Below, one piece after another: positions 8,906-17,304 of a DNA stretch of 40,462 nucleotides. The stretch comes from Mycoplasmatota bacterium (GTDB lineage: Bacteria > Bacillota_I > Bacilli_A > Izemoplasmatales > Izemoplasmataceae), in the NCBI GenBank assembly GCA_030600605.1, contig JAUVLT010000010.1, positions 1-40,462 of the forward strand. The letters are read 5' to 3'. Below the pieces are notes generated by a model. The model did no database searches, was not told the origin of the DNA, and saw only the letters and a list, made by a program, of their open reading frames with translations. Position numbers and translations under genes: made by a program. Position 1 is the first letter of the stretch. Each line of letters starts with the position of its first letter.

Positions 8906-10003
8906 ATGAGCAAAAGAGATTACTATGATGTTCTTGGAATAAACAAAGGAGCAAGCGAACCAGATATTAAAAAAGCCTATCGAACACTTGCTAAGAAATA
9001 TCATCCTGATGTTTCTACTGAAAGTAATGCTGAGGCAAAATTTAAAGAGGTTCAAGAAGCGTATGAAGTATTAAGTGATTCTTCAAAAAGAGGTCAATAT
9101 GATCGTTTTGGACATCAAGCAAATCAAGGACAAGGTTTCCAAAGTTCTGGATTTGACTTTGATATTAATGATATCTTTTCTAGTTTCTTTGGTGGAGGAG
9201 AAAGTCCTCGTACATCAAACAGACCTAGAAAAGGACAAGATCTTCAAAAGAGAATGAATGTATCTTTTGAAGAGTCAATTTTTGGTGCCAAAAAACATAT
9301 TAGAGTTAATATTCATGAGGAATGTCATGTTTGCCATGGAACAGGAGCATTTTCTAGAAAAGATGTTAAAACGTGTAGTCGTTGTAATGGAAAAGGGACT
9401 GTTGTTGTTCAACAACAATCTATTTTTGGTACTACAAGAACACAAACGATATGTCCTGTTTGTAATGGAAAAGGAAAAGAGATTACTAGAAAATGTTCAA
9501 CATGTAATGGTGAAGGAATTGAATCGCATAATAAAGAAATTGAGGTTAAAGTTCCTGTCGGAATTGATTCAGGACAACAAATTCGCCTTGAAGGCTATGG
9601 AAACAAAGGATACAACGGTGGTCCTTCAGGAGATTTATATATCTTATTTGATGTAAGAAAACATCCGCTTTATGAAAGACATAATGATGATTTACTTATT
9701 GAAGTTCCAATTACTTTTGTTCAAGCAGCAATGGGTGATATGATAAAAGTTCCAACACCTTATGGAGATGTTAAACTTAGAGTGCCAGCTGGTACACAAA
9801 GTAAAACAACTTTCCGTTTAAAAGGAAAAGGAGCGCCAAATGTTAGATCTAAAAGAAAGGGAGATGAACATATTATCATAAATGTTGTTACTCCAAATAA
9901 ACTTTCTAGACATCAAACAAAACTTTTTGAAGAATTAGAAAAAACTGATTTAACAAAAGATTCAAGTATTTGGGAAAAATTTAAAAAAGCCCTAAAAATA
10001 TAA
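8906..10003 (+). CDS. dnaJ: Chaperone DnaJ (Hsp40, class I)
   Basis: Delivers unfolded substrates to DnaK and stimulates its ATPase. The 365-residue protein has the J domain (HPD at 33-35), a Gly/Phe-rich linker (about 70-105), the four zinc-finger repeats CHVCHGTG, CSRCNGKG, CPVCNGKG and CSTCNGEG (140-204), and two C-terminal substrate-binding domains. GAGGTG precedes the ATG. Last gene of the chaperone operon, closed by a terminator. In Bacillus prmA and rsmE normally follow; both are absent here. Confidence 0.97.
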   Translation: MSKRDYYDVLGINKGASEPDIKKAYRTLAKKYHPDVSTESNAEAKFKEVQEAYEVLSDSSKRGQYDRFGHQANQGQGFQSSGFDFDINDIFSSFFGGGESPRTSNRPRKGQDLQKRMNVSFEESIFGAKKHIRVNIHEECHVCHGTGAFSRKDVKTCSRCNGKGTVVVQQQSIFGTTRTQTICPVCNGKGKEITRKCSTCNGEGIESHNKEIEVKVPVGIDSGQQIRLEGYGNKGYNGGPSGDLYILFDVRKHPLYERHNDDLLIEVPITFVQAAMGDMIKVPTPYGDVKLRVPAGTQSKTTFRLKGKGAPNVRSKRKGDEHIIINVVTPNKLSRHQTKLFEELEKTDLTKDSSIWEKFKKALKI

Positions 10004-10004
10004 C

Positions 10005-10034
10005 AAAAAAGATTACTTTTTGTAATCTTTTTTT
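10005..10034 (+). terminator. Rho-independent terminator after dnaJ
   Basis: AAAAAAGATTAC (10005-10016) pairs with GTAATC plus the following T-run (10022-10034), loop TTTTT. It closes the hrcA-dnaJ operon. Confidence 0.8.
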
Positions 10035-10036
10035 TA

Positions 10037-10045
10037 TGTTATAAT
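10037..10045 (+). promoter_or_regulatory. Extended -10 promoter candidate for mtaB
   Basis: TGTTATAAT fits the extended -10 form TGnTATAAT about 40 bases before mtaB and right after the dnaJ terminator. No convincing -35 box is seen 17 bases upstream (TTTTTG). Confidence 0.5.
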
Positions 10046-10085
10046 TTTAAATGAAAATAAGTAATATAAAGAAGTAGGTGAGAAA

Positions 10086-11384
10086 ATGAAAATAGCTTTT
10101 GATACATTAGGATGTAAAGTAAACACCTATGAAACAGAAAGTGTTTGGGGATTATTTAAAGAAAGTGGCTTTGAAAGAGTTAGTCCAAAAGAATATGCTG
10201 ATGTCTATATTATAAATACATGCACAGTAACTAATTCAGCCGCTTCTAAAAGTAGAAAAGCAATTAGAAGACTTATAAAAATAAATCCAGAGGCTGTAAT
10301 TGCTGTGATGGGTTGCTATTCTCAATTATCTACTGATGAAGTTTTCTCAATTGATGGTGTTGATATTGTAATTGGTACAAAGAATAGAGAGCATTTACTA
10401 CCTTTAGTTAATAAAGTTTTAAATGAAAGACAACGAATAAAAGAAGTAACAGATATCTCTAGATATCGTGTTTTTGATGAAGTAAAAGTAACAAATTTTA
10501 CCGAAAACACAAGAGCATTTTTAAAGATCCAAGATGGTTGTAATAACTTTTGTACTTATTGTATTATTCCTTACGCTAGAGGACCTGTTCGTAGTAGACC
10601 AAAAGATTCAGTTATTGAAGAGGCAACTGATTTAGTAAAAAATGGCTATCATGAAATCGTTTTAACAGGAATTAATACTGGAGGGTATGGACAAGATTTA
10701 GAGAACTATAGTTTTTATGATCTCTTAAATGACCTAAAAGAAATAAAAGGATTGAAAAGATTAAGAATCTCTTCAATCGAAGTAAATGAATTAACTGATG
10801 AAATAATAAACTTAATTGCCAATAATCCAATATTTGCTAAACACCTTCACATACCACTTCAAAGCGGAAGTGATGAAATACTTAAACAAATGAAAAGAAA
10901 GTACAATAAAAAGCAATTTATGAAGCATATAGACCATATTAGAAGTTTAATACCAGATATTGCAATTACAACTGATGTTATAGTTGGATTTCCAAATGAA
11001 ACCGATGAAATGTTTTTAGAAATGTATGACTTTATTGAAAAGGTTGCTTTTAGTGAACTACATGTTTTTCCGTTTTCTTCTCGAAGTGGAACAAAAGCTG
11101 CAAAAATGAGTGGACATCTAAATGGAATTATCAAATCATATCGAGTTAATCAACTCTTAAAATTAAATAATCGATTGGCCACTAACTTTATTAATAAGAG
11201 CAAAAACAAGCCTTTAAGTGTAATATTTGAAAAGTCAGATAAACAATTCACTTATGGGCATTCTAGTACTTATATTTATCTAAAAGTTTTAAAAAATGAA
11301 ACATTACATAATCAGATTGTTAATGTTTTAATTGATAAAGCAAAATATAAAGATACTTTTGGAAAAATCGATACTAGTAAATAA
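10086..11384 (+). CDS. mtaB: tRNA t6A37 methylthiotransferase MtaB (radical SAM)
   Basis: Converts t6A37 to ms2t6A in tRNAs that read ANN codons. The 432-residue protein has the N-terminal MTTase domain with three cluster cysteines (Cys10 in LGCKVNTYE, Cys46, Cys77), then the radical-SAM motif GCNNFCTYC (Cys152, 156, 159) followed by IIPYARGPVRSR, then a short C-terminal TRAM-like region. The LGCKVN start and size favour MtaB over MiaB. Located directly after dnaJ, as in Bacillus (yqeV) but with prmA and rsmE missing. ATG at 10086 has AGGTGAG upstream. Confidence 0.92.
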   Translation: MKIAFDTLGCKVNTYETESVWGLFKESGFERVSPKEYADVYIINTCTVTNSAASKSRKAIRRLIKINPEAVIAVMGCYSQLSTDEVFSIDGVDIVIGTKNREHLLPLVNKVLNERQRIKEVTDISRYRVFDEVKVTNFTENTRAFLKIQDGCNNFCTYCIIPYARGPVRSRPKDSVIEEATDLVKNGYHEIVLTGINTGGYGQDLENYSFYDLLNDLKEIKGLKRLRISSIEVNELTDEIINLIANNPIFAKHLHIPLQSGSDEILKQMKRKYNKKQFMKHIDHIRSLIPDIAITTDVIVGFPNETDEMFLEMYDFIEKVAFSELHVFPFSSRSGTKAAKMSGHLNGIIKSYRVNQLLKLNNRLATNFINKSKNKPLSVIFEKSDKQFTYGHSSTYIYLKVLKNETLHNQIVNVLIDKAKYKDTFGKIDTSK

Positions 11385-11422
11385 AAAGTCTAAAACTATT
11401 TTAGATAGAGTAGACTTTTTTA
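11383..11422 (+). terminator. Terminator between convergent mtaB and minus-strand gene
   Basis: AAAAAGTCTA (11383-11392) pairs with TAGACTTTTT (11411-11420) around an 18-base loop. A-rich left and T-rich right flanks suggest it works for both convergent genes. Confidence 0.65.
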
Positions 11423-11433
11423 ATATTATTTAA

Positions 11434-11994
11434 TTATTTAATCATATAGCCAATAGAAATATCTTGTTCGCTAAGGTAAACATCATAATCCTGCTGTTCT
11501 AAAATAGCTTCTGGTAAATTGTGTAAGAAATGGATCATCTCATCTAAACATTGATATTTATTTGTGATATCAATAATTTTTTTTAGTCCTTTTCTAACTC
11601 CAACTTTTTTAACTATCTTTTGTTCATTTCTAGCAAAAATAATAAGTTTATCGCTAGATCTCTTAAATAGTTTCCCATATGAGAATCTTGTAATTACAGG
11701 TAATTCTTCGATTTTATAGATAAAGTATTTTTTAACTCTTTTCTTTCCACGGCTTTTTAGTTTATTATAAGTATTAGTTCCTTTTTTTCGCTTCTTTTGA
11801 ATTTTATCAACTAATTGAATACCATTATATTTTTTTTTTCTTAATTTTCTTGATTTTTTAACATATTTTTTGGCACCTAAATGAATTGTAATTGTTTTCC
11901 AAAGTCTAAATATAATGAAAATCATTACAAGTAAAACACCTATGCTAATATAGATGTTTTCCATTGCTAATTGGATTAAACTATCAATTGTCAT
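11434..11994 (-). CDS. Uncharacterised basic single-pass membrane protein
   Basis: I do not recognise this 186-residue protein. An N-terminal membrane helix (about residues 14-32, YISIGVLLVMIFIIFRLW) is followed by a very Lys/Arg-rich cytoplasmic stretch (about 40-90, with KKSRKLRKKK and KKRKKG), then a mixed alpha/beta-looking C-terminal half (about 90-186). The basic linker could bind nucleic acid or anionic lipid (inference only). The ribosome site GGAAGTGAT precedes the ATG. It is a lone minus-strand gene between mtaB and rpsU. No enzyme motif or cysteine cluster is seen. Confidence 0.7.
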   Translation of the reverse strand: MTIDSLIQLAMENIYISIGVLLVMIFIIFRLWKTITIHLGAKKYVKKSRKLRKKKYNGIQLVDKIQKKRKKGTNTYNKLKSRGKKRVKKYFIYKIEELPVITRFSYGKLFKRSSDKLIIFARNEQKIVKKVGVRKGLKKIIDITNKYQCLDEMIHFLHNLPEAILEQQDYDVYLSEQDISIGYMIK

Positions 11995-12091
11995 TCTATC
12001 ACTTCCATCCTAAATTTCATACAATTATAATACCATATATGAGCCTATTATTCTATAAATCGATTAAAAAGAAAGGTTTTTGACAAAAAAC

Positions 12092-12120
12092 TTTACATTT
12101 AAAGCGTAATTTGATATTAT
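12092..12120 (+). promoter_or_regulatory. Promoter of rpsU
   Basis: TTTACA (12092-12097) and TATTAT (12115-12120) lie 17 bases apart, 38 bases before the rpsU ATG. A TTGACA at 12080-12085 has no -10 box at a usable distance. Confidence 0.65.
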
Positions 12121-12157
12121 ATTAACGGAAATTCAAGAGTGAAAGGAGGGACACCTC

Positions 12158-12334
12158 ATGGCAAAAACTGTAATTAGAGAAAATGAATCGATAGAAGACG
12201 CTTTAAGAAGATTTAAGCGCGATGTTTCACGTTCGGGTACCCTGCAAGAAGCTCGTAAAAGAGAATACTATGTAAAACCTAGTATTTCTAAAAAAATAAA
12301 ACAAAAAGCAAATCAAAAAAGAGGAAATAAATAA
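12158..12334 (+). CDS. rpsU: 30S ribosomal protein S21
   Basis: A 58-residue basic protein of the small subunit, involved in initiation. The sequence begins [20 protein letters not shown] and continues with [12 protein letters not shown], the conserved S21 pattern, ending in a lysine/arginine-rich tail. A very strong ribosome site (AAAGGAGGG) lies 8 bases before the ATG. It has its own promoter and terminator. Its place between the mtaB region and phoH is as in Bacillus, apart from the inserted minus-strand gene. Confidence 0.96.
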   Translation: MAKTVIRENESIEDALRRFKRDVSRSGTLQEARKREYYVKPSISKKIKQKANQKRGNK

Positions 12335-12337
12335 TCT

Positions 12338-12366
12338 ATAACGGTATAATATACCGTTATTTTTTT
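12338..12366 (+). terminator. Rho-independent terminator after rpsU
   Basis: ATAACGGTAT (12338-12347) pairs perfectly with ATACCGTTAT (12351-12360), followed by six T. Confidence 0.85.
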
Positions 12367-12384
12367 CTTAAAAATTAGATGTTA

Positions 12385-12393
12385 TGCTATAAT
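12385..12393 (+). promoter_or_regulatory. Extended -10 promoter of the phoH operon
   Basis: TGCTATAAT (12385-12393) is an exact extended -10 element (TGnTATAAT). A weak TTCTTA lies 17 bases upstream. The element overlaps an in-frame ATG at 12392, which therefore cannot be the phoH start. Confidence 0.7.
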
Positions 12394-12424
12394 GAAGATA
12401 GAAAATTTGTGGAGGCTTGATAAT

Positions 12425-13393
12425 TTGGTAGATTTAACAAAACTAGTAATCAAATTTCATAAGATGGATAGTTTTAGAGTAGTAATGGGAAGCAATGATA
12501 AAAATATTAAAGTCTTAAATTCAATATTTAATATAAAAATTTTCACTAAAGGTGAAGACATTTTTGTATCAACTGACAATAAAGCGGTTATTAATCTTCT
12601 TGAAAAGATATTTGAAACCCTTATTGCGATTGCAAATAGCAATATTATTATTTCTGAAAGAGATATTATATATATTGCTAAACTAGTTGAAGAGAAGGAT
12701 ATTGAAGAAATTGTTGATATTTACGTTAACAGATTATTAATTACTAAAACATTTACTGGTAAACCAATATTCGCAAAAACATTAAATCAAGCAAATTATA
12801 TTAAATCAATAAATAATCATGATCTAGTATTTTCAATTGGACCAGCAGGAACTGGAAAAACATATGTTGCTGTTGTAAACGGTCTTGCTAAACTGCGTGC
12901 TGGTGAAATCAAGAAAATTATTTTAACTAGACCAGCTGTTGAAGCCGGTGAAAGTTTAGGTTTTCTTCCTGGAGATTTAAAAGAAAAGGTTGATCCATAT
13001 CTAAGACCTCTTTATGATGCTCTATATGAAGTACTTGGAAAGAAACAAGTTGAAGATTTAATTGAAAAAGGTATTATCGAAATTGCTCCGCTTGCATATA
13101 TGAGAGGAAGAACATTAGAAAATGCTTATGTTATTTTAGATGAAGCACAAAATACAACATTTAATCAAATGAAACTATTTTTAACTAGATTAGGTTTTAA
13201 CTCCAAAATGGTTGTTACTGGAGATATAACACAAATTGATTTACCAAAAAGAATTGAAAGTGGATTAGTTAATGCTATTAAGCTATTGGACAATGTTGCT
13301 GGAATAAATATTGTTCGTTTTGATAGAATTGATGTAATTAGACACCCATTAGTTCAAAAAGTTTTAGCAAAGTATGAAGAATATGAAAGCTAA
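12425..13393 (+). CDS. phoH: PhoH-family ATPase
   Basis: A cytoplasmic P-loop ATPase linked to RNA metabolism; PhoH and YbeY are a conserved pair. The TTG at 12425 is chosen: GGAGG (12411-12415) lies 9 bases upstream, while the in-frame ATG at 12392 sits inside the promoter -10 box and would precede the transcript start. This gives 322 residues, normal for the family. Walker A GPAGTGKT (about residues 139-146), Walker B VILDEAQN (about 237-244) and VTGDITQIDLP are present. The last 20 bases overlap ybeY. Confidence 0.93.
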   Translation: MVDLTKLVIKFHKMDSFRVVMGSNDKNIKVLNSIFNIKIFTKGEDIFVSTDNKAVINLLEKIFETLIAIANSNIIISERDIIYIAKLVEEKDIEEIVDIYVNRLLITKTFTGKPIFAKTLNQANYIKSINNHDLVFSIGPAGTGKTYVAVVNGLAKLRAGEIKKIILTRPAVEAGESLGFLPGDLKEKVDPYLRPLYDALYEVLGKKQVEDLIEKGIIEIAPLAYMRGRTLENAYVILDEAQNTTFNQMKLFLTRLGFNSKMVVTGDITQIDLPKRIESGLVNAIKLLDNVAGINIVRFDRIDVIRHPLVQKVLAKYEEYES

Positions 13394-13799
13394 TATTGTC
13401 AATAATTACAACCAAGAAGATTATTCAATAATTATAAATAAAGTTTTAACAACAGCTGAAAATAAACTTCAAATCAAAAAAAGGACTATAAATATTGTTT
13501 TAGTAGATAATATTACTATACAAGAACTTAATAAGACATATCGAAATAAAGATATCGAAACTGATGTTTTAACATTTCCTGATGGGTACTTAGGAAACCT
13601 TGGAGATATTATTATCTCTGTTGATAAGTGCTTAACACAAGCTAATGAATTAGGTCATTCTTTTAATAGAGAACTAGGATTTTTAGTTATCCACGGATTC
13701 CTTCATGCTCTAGGTTATGACCATAATTCAGAAAAAGCAGAAAAGGAGATGTATAGTCTCCAAGATCAAATCTTAAATAAAGCAAAACTATATAGGTAG
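13374..13799 (+). CDS. ybeY: Endoribonuclease YbeY
   Basis: Zinc-dependent single-strand RNase for 16S rRNA 3'-end maturation and ribosome quality control. The 141-residue protein has the metal site HGFLHALGYDH (His107, His111, His117) and the upstream TDVLTFP motif. The first ATG at 13374 overlaps phoH by 20 bases; a second ATG at 13383 would shorten it by three residues, and neither has a strong ribosome site, so translation is probably coupled to phoH. dgkA, which usually sits between ybeY and cdd, is absent. Confidence 0.95.
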   Translation: MKNMKANIVNNYNQEDYSIIINKVLTTAENKLQIKKRTINIVLVDNITIQELNKTYRNKDIETDVLTFPDGYLGNLGDIIISVDKCLTQANELGHSFNRELGFLVIHGFLHALGYDHNSEKAEKEMYSLQDQILNKAKLYR

Positions 13800-13807
13800 G
13801 TGAAGAA

Positions 13808-14200
13808 ATGAATAAATTGTACGATGAAGCAAAAAAAGCTTTAAAAAATTCTTATTCTAAATATTCTAATTTTAAAGTTGCTGCGGCATTAAAGTTAAAA
13901 AACGGTGAAGTAATAATTGGTGTAAATGTAGAAAATGCTTCTTTTGGACTTTCAAATTGTGCCGAAAGAAGTGCCTTGTTTACTGCGTATAGTAGAGGGG
14001 TTAGGAAAGAAGATATTGTTGAAATATTAATAACAACTGAACAAGATGAATTTATTTCACCTTGTGGTGCATGTCGCCAAGTTATGAATGAACTTATGCC
14101 AGCTGATGCACTTGTTCATATGACTAATAATAAAGGCGAAATAAAAACAGTGTTAAATAAAGATCTTCTTCCTTATGCTTTCTCAGAGGATGATTTATAA
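13808..14200 (+). CDS. cdd: Cytidine deaminase
   Basis: Deaminates cytidine and deoxycytidine to the uridine forms in pyrimidine salvage. The 130-residue protein is of the small tetrameric type: zinc ligand and proton-transfer residues in NCAERSA (Cys51, Glu53) and PCGACRQ (Cys86, Cys89), with the all-Cys zinc site of the tetrameric class. GGTGAAG precedes the ATG. The stop TAA shares one base with the era start. Position before era is as in Bacillus. Confidence 0.96.
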   Translation: MNKLYDEAKKALKNSYSKYSNFKVAAALKLKNGEVIIGVNVENASFGLSNCAERSALFTAYSRGVRKEDIVEILITTEQDEFISPCGACRQVMNELMPADALVHMTNNKGEIKTVLNKDLLPYAFSEDDL

Positions 14201-15099
14201 TGTTTAAATCAGGATTTGTTACCATCATCGGTAGACCAAATTCTGGCAAATCAACTTTTTTGAATAACGTGCTAGGTCAGAAGATTACAATTACAAGTGA
14301 TAAACCACAAACTACTAGAAATAATATTTCTGGTATTTATAATTCTGACACATCACAAATCATTTTCATCGATACTCCTGGAATTCATAAACCACAACAT
14401 AAACTAGGTGAATTTATGACAAATGCTGCAATCAACACATTAAATCGTGTTGATTTAATTATGTTTATGATTGACAGTACACAATCATTTGGAAAAGGTG
14501 ATCAGTTTATTATTGAATTATTAAAAGGTGTTAAAGTGCCTGTTTTTCTTGTTGTTAATAAAGTTGATTTAATTAAAGATATAGTTCTTTTGAAAAAACT
14601 AATTGATAAATTTAAAACTAGTTACAAATTTAAAGGAATCTTTACAGTTAGCGCTTTAAGAGGAGATAATTTAGATAAACTACTTGTTGATATTGAAAAT
14701 GAACTAGAAGAAGGACCAAAATATTATCCTGATGATCAGGTCACAGATCATCCTGAAAAATTTATTATTAGTGAGTTGATTAGAGAAAAAGTTCTTTTAT
14801 TAACACGAGAAGAAATTCCCCATTCAGTAATGGTTTTAATTGAATATATGCAGAATGATGATAAAAATCCTAATTTGATAAATATTCATGCTTCAATTAT
14901 TGTTGAAAGAAACTCTCAAAAGGGAATCATTATTGGCAAAGGCGGAAGCATGATAAAAGAAATTGGTACTTTAGCAAGAAAAGATATATTACATTTATTA
15001 GGATCTAAAGTGTATTTAGATTTACATTGTAAAGTCGTTAAAAATTGGCGAAATAAAGATTTCCATCTAAGAAATTTCGGATATAACGAAGAATTATAG
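14200..15099 (+). CDS. era: GTPase Era
   Basis: Ribosome-assembly GTPase that binds the 3' end of 16S rRNA. The 299-residue protein has G1 GRPNSGKST (11-19), the PQTTR switch I, G3 DTPG (58-61), G4 NKVD (120-123) and a C-terminal KH domain containing RNSQKGIIIGKGGSMIKEIG. It overlaps cdd by one base (TAATG). It sits with ybeY and phoH, partners in small-subunit maturation. Confidence 0.97.
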   Translation: MFKSGFVTIIGRPNSGKSTFLNNVLGQKITITSDKPQTTRNNISGIYNSDTSQIIFIDTPGIHKPQHKLGEFMTNAAINTLNRVDLIMFMIDSTQSFGKGDQFIIELLKGVKVPVFLVVNKVDLIKDIVLLKKLIDKFKTSYKFKGIFTVSALRGDNLDKLLVDIENELEEGPKYYPDDQVTDHPEKFIISELIREKVLLLTREEIPHSVMVLIEYMQNDDKNPNLINIHASIIVERNSQKGIIIGKGGSMIKEIGTLARKDILHLLGSKVYLDLHCKVVKNWRNKDFHLRNFGYNEEL

Positions 15100-15110
15100 A
15101 AGGTGATTAT

Positions 15111-15833
15111 ATGGATTTTTTAGAAGCAATTGTATTAAAATCCTTAGATTATAAAGATAGTAGTAAAATCCTTTATCTTTATTCAAAAAATGGATTACAA
15201 AGCGTTATTGCTCATGGTGTAAAAAAAATGAATAGTATTAACCGTTTTTTAAGTCAAAACGGTAACTTAATTAATATAACATTCTCAAAAGGTAGTTTTC
15301 CCTCTTTAAAAGAAGGAGAATTAGTGAATGATTTTCCCGAAATAAAAAAAGACATTTTAGCTTATTCATATTTAAATCATATTATGGAATTAGTAAATAA
15401 TACAATTTCTGAAGATTCTGATCATCCTAAAATGTTTAATTTTCTAAAAAGATTGTTCATCTTGTTTAATGAAAAACAAGATCCTGAAATCCTTTGTTTT
15501 ATTTTCGAGTTAAAATTATTATATTTTTTAGGTTATGGACTTAATTTTAAACAATGTAATGTTTGTAGTAAAACAAAAGACTTAGTATTCAGTATTGATA
15601 ATGGTGGGCTTATTTGTGCTGAGCATTTATCAATTAATCAACAATCATATGATAGCAATGTATACTTGCTTCTAAGTAAAATGTATTATATTGATATAAA
15701 TGATTACGAAAACTTTGAATTGTCAAAAAATAAAAGAGTGATTATCAGACATATCATTGATCAATTATTTGATCAATATGTAAGTTTTAAGACAAAATCA
15801 AGAAATATATTGCAACAATTACAGAAATACTAA
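15111..15833 (+). CDS. recO: DNA repair protein RecO
   Basis: RecO loads RecA in the RecFOR recombination pathway. The 240-residue protein has the N-terminal OB fold (about 1-80, with GVKKMNS in the usual basic position), a helical middle part, and a zinc site formed by Cys149, Cys152 and Cys169 with His172 nearby. The AAGGTGAT ribosome site precedes the ATG. Last gene before a terminator, following era as in Bacillus. Confidence 0.93.
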   Translation: MDFLEAIVLKSLDYKDSSKILYLYSKNGLQSVIAHGVKKMNSINRFLSQNGNLINITFSKGSFPSLKEGELVNDFPEIKKDILAYSYLNHIMELVNNTISEDSDHPKMFNFLKRLFILFNEKQDPEILCFIFELKLLYFLGYGLNFKQCNVCSKTKDLVFSIDNGGLICAEHLSINQQSYDSNVYLLLSKMYYIDINDYENFELSKNKRVIIRHIIDQLFDQYVSFKTKSRNILQQLQKY

Positions 15834-15854
15834 AAGAGCTTGCCTCTTTTTTTT
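15832..15854 (+). terminator. Rho-independent terminator after recO
   Basis: AAAAGAG (15832-15838) pairs with CTCTTTT (15844-15850) around CTTGC, followed by T. The stem is short, so termination may be partial. Confidence 0.7.
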
Positions 15855-15861
15855 GATTTTG

Positions 15862-15870
15862 TGTTATAAT
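15862..15870 (+). promoter_or_regulatory. Extended -10 promoter of glyS-dnaG-rpoD
   Basis: TGTTATAAT (15862-15870) matches the extended -10 form, 47 bases before glyS. The best -35 candidate (TTGCCT, 19 bases upstream) is poor and lies in the terminator loop. The leader is far too short for a T-box. Confidence 0.55.
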
Positions 15871-15916
15871 ATATACTGCATAATTATGTCGAAATTTGTA
15901 TCACAGGAGGAAAAAG

Positions 15917-17296
15917 ATGAGTAATATAAAAATGGAAGATTTAGTAAACTACGCTAAAAATTACGGATTCGTTTACCAAGGTAGCGAGATTTATGGTGGA
16001 CTTGCAAATACTTGGGATTATGGACCTCTTGGTGTAGAACTTAAAAATAATATAAAAAATGCTTGGTGGAAGAAATTTGTCCAAGAAAATAATCTAAATG
16101 TTGGACTGGATAGTTCAATTCTTTTAAATCCAAAAACCTGGGAAGCAAGTGGACATATTGGTGGATTTAGTGACCCTTTAATAGACTGTAAAAAATGTAA
16201 AACTAGACATCGTGCTGATAAATTGATTGAGAATTTTAGTAATAATTCAATTGTAGCTGATGGATGGACTAATGAAGCAATGATGGAATACATTATTACC
16301 AATAATATTGTTTGCCCTAATTGTGGGGAACTCGATTATACAGATATTAGACAATTTAATCTCATGTTTAAAACAAGTCAAGGAGTTGTTAATGAGACTA
16401 ACAATGATATATACTTACGTCCAGAAACAGCTCAAGGAATATTTTTAAATTTTAAAAACATTCAACGAACATCACGAAAAAAGATTCCTTTTGGAATCGG
16501 ACAAATTGGTAAATCATTTAGAAATGAAATTACACCAGGTAATTTTATTTTTAGAACAAGAGAATTTGAACAAATGGAACTTGAATTTTTCACTAAACCA
16601 GGAGAAGAAATGAAATGGTTTAATTATTGGAAAAACGAATCATATGAATTCTTATTATCTTTAGGACTTAGCCCTGAAAATATTAGAATGAGAGATCATA
16701 AGTGGGAACAATTATCTCATTATTCAAATGCAACAACTGATATAGAATATAAGTATTCTTGGGGATTTGATGAGTTATGGGGTATTGCTTCGAGAGCGGA
16801 TTATGACCTACGTCAACACCAAGATTTTTCTAAACAATCATTAATGTATTTAGATCCAATTACGAATGAAAAATATTTGCCTTATGTAATTGAACCTTCA
16901 TTAGGAGTTGAAAGATTATTTTTAGCTATTCTTTCAGAAGCTTATACAATTGAAAAATTAGAAAATGATGAAGAAAGAATTAATCTAAAAATTCTTCCTA
17001 GTCTCGCTCCATATAAGATTGCGGTTTTCCCATTAATTAAGAAATTCCATAAGGAACTAGCTGATGAAATGGTAACATATTTAAGTAAGTTTTTTACTGT
17101 AGTATATGATGATTCTGGAAAAATAGGGAGAAGATACCGTCGTCAAGACGCTATTGGAACACCATTTGCCCTAACAATTGATGATCTTGCTGTGAAGGAA
17201 GATAAATTTACTATAAGAGATAGAGACACAATGAAACAAATCATATTATCAAAAGAAGAATTAGTTCCATATTTGATGGAAAAACTATATTATTAG
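15917..17296 (+). CDS. glyS: Glycine--tRNA ligase (homodimeric class II type)
   Basis: Charges tRNA-Gly. The ATG at 15917 follows AGGAGG (15905-15910); an in-frame TTG at 15896 lies ahead of the ribosome site and is rejected. The 459-residue protein is the eukaryote/archaea-like homodimer, not the alpha2beta2 glyQ/glyS form of Bacillus. Class II motif 2 ([27 protein letters not shown], about 198-224) and motif 3 ([10 protein letters not shown]) are clear, and a zinc insertion has Cys91, Cys94, Cys133 and Cys136. The C-terminal anticodon domain is present. No T-box lies upstream. Confidence 0.97.
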   Translation: MSNIKMEDLVNYAKNYGFVYQGSEIYGGLANTWDYGPLGVELKNNIKNAWWKKFVQENNLNVGLDSSILLNPKTWEASGHIGGFSDPLIDCKKCKTRHRADKLIENFSNNSIVADGWTNEAMMEYIITNNIVCPNCGELDYTDIRQFNLMFKTSQGVVNETNNDIYLRPETAQGIFLNFKNIQRTSRKKIPFGIGQIGKSFRNEITPGNFIFRTREFEQMELEFFTKPGEEMKWFNYWKNESYEFLLSLGLSPENIRMRDHKWEQLSHYSNATTDIEYKYSWGFDELWGIASRADYDLRQHQDFSKQSLMYLDPITNEKYLPYVIEPSLGVERLFLAILSEAYTIEKLENDEERINLKILPSLAPYKIAVFPLIKKFHKELADEMVTYLSKFFTVVYDDSGKIGRRYRRQDAIGTPFALTIDDLAVKEDKFTIRDRDTMKQIILSKEELVPYLMEKLYY

Positions 17297-17304
17297 GTGA
17301 TTGA

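Noticed and set aside
9075-9656. Two + strand open frames inside dnaJ
   Set aside because: They are out-of-frame shadows; the dnaJ frame has the complete J domain and four zinc repeats across the same bases.
12080-12085. TTGACA before rpsU as the -35 box
   Set aside because: No -10 box lies 16-18 bases downstream; TTTACA at 12092 with TATTAT at 17 bases fits better.
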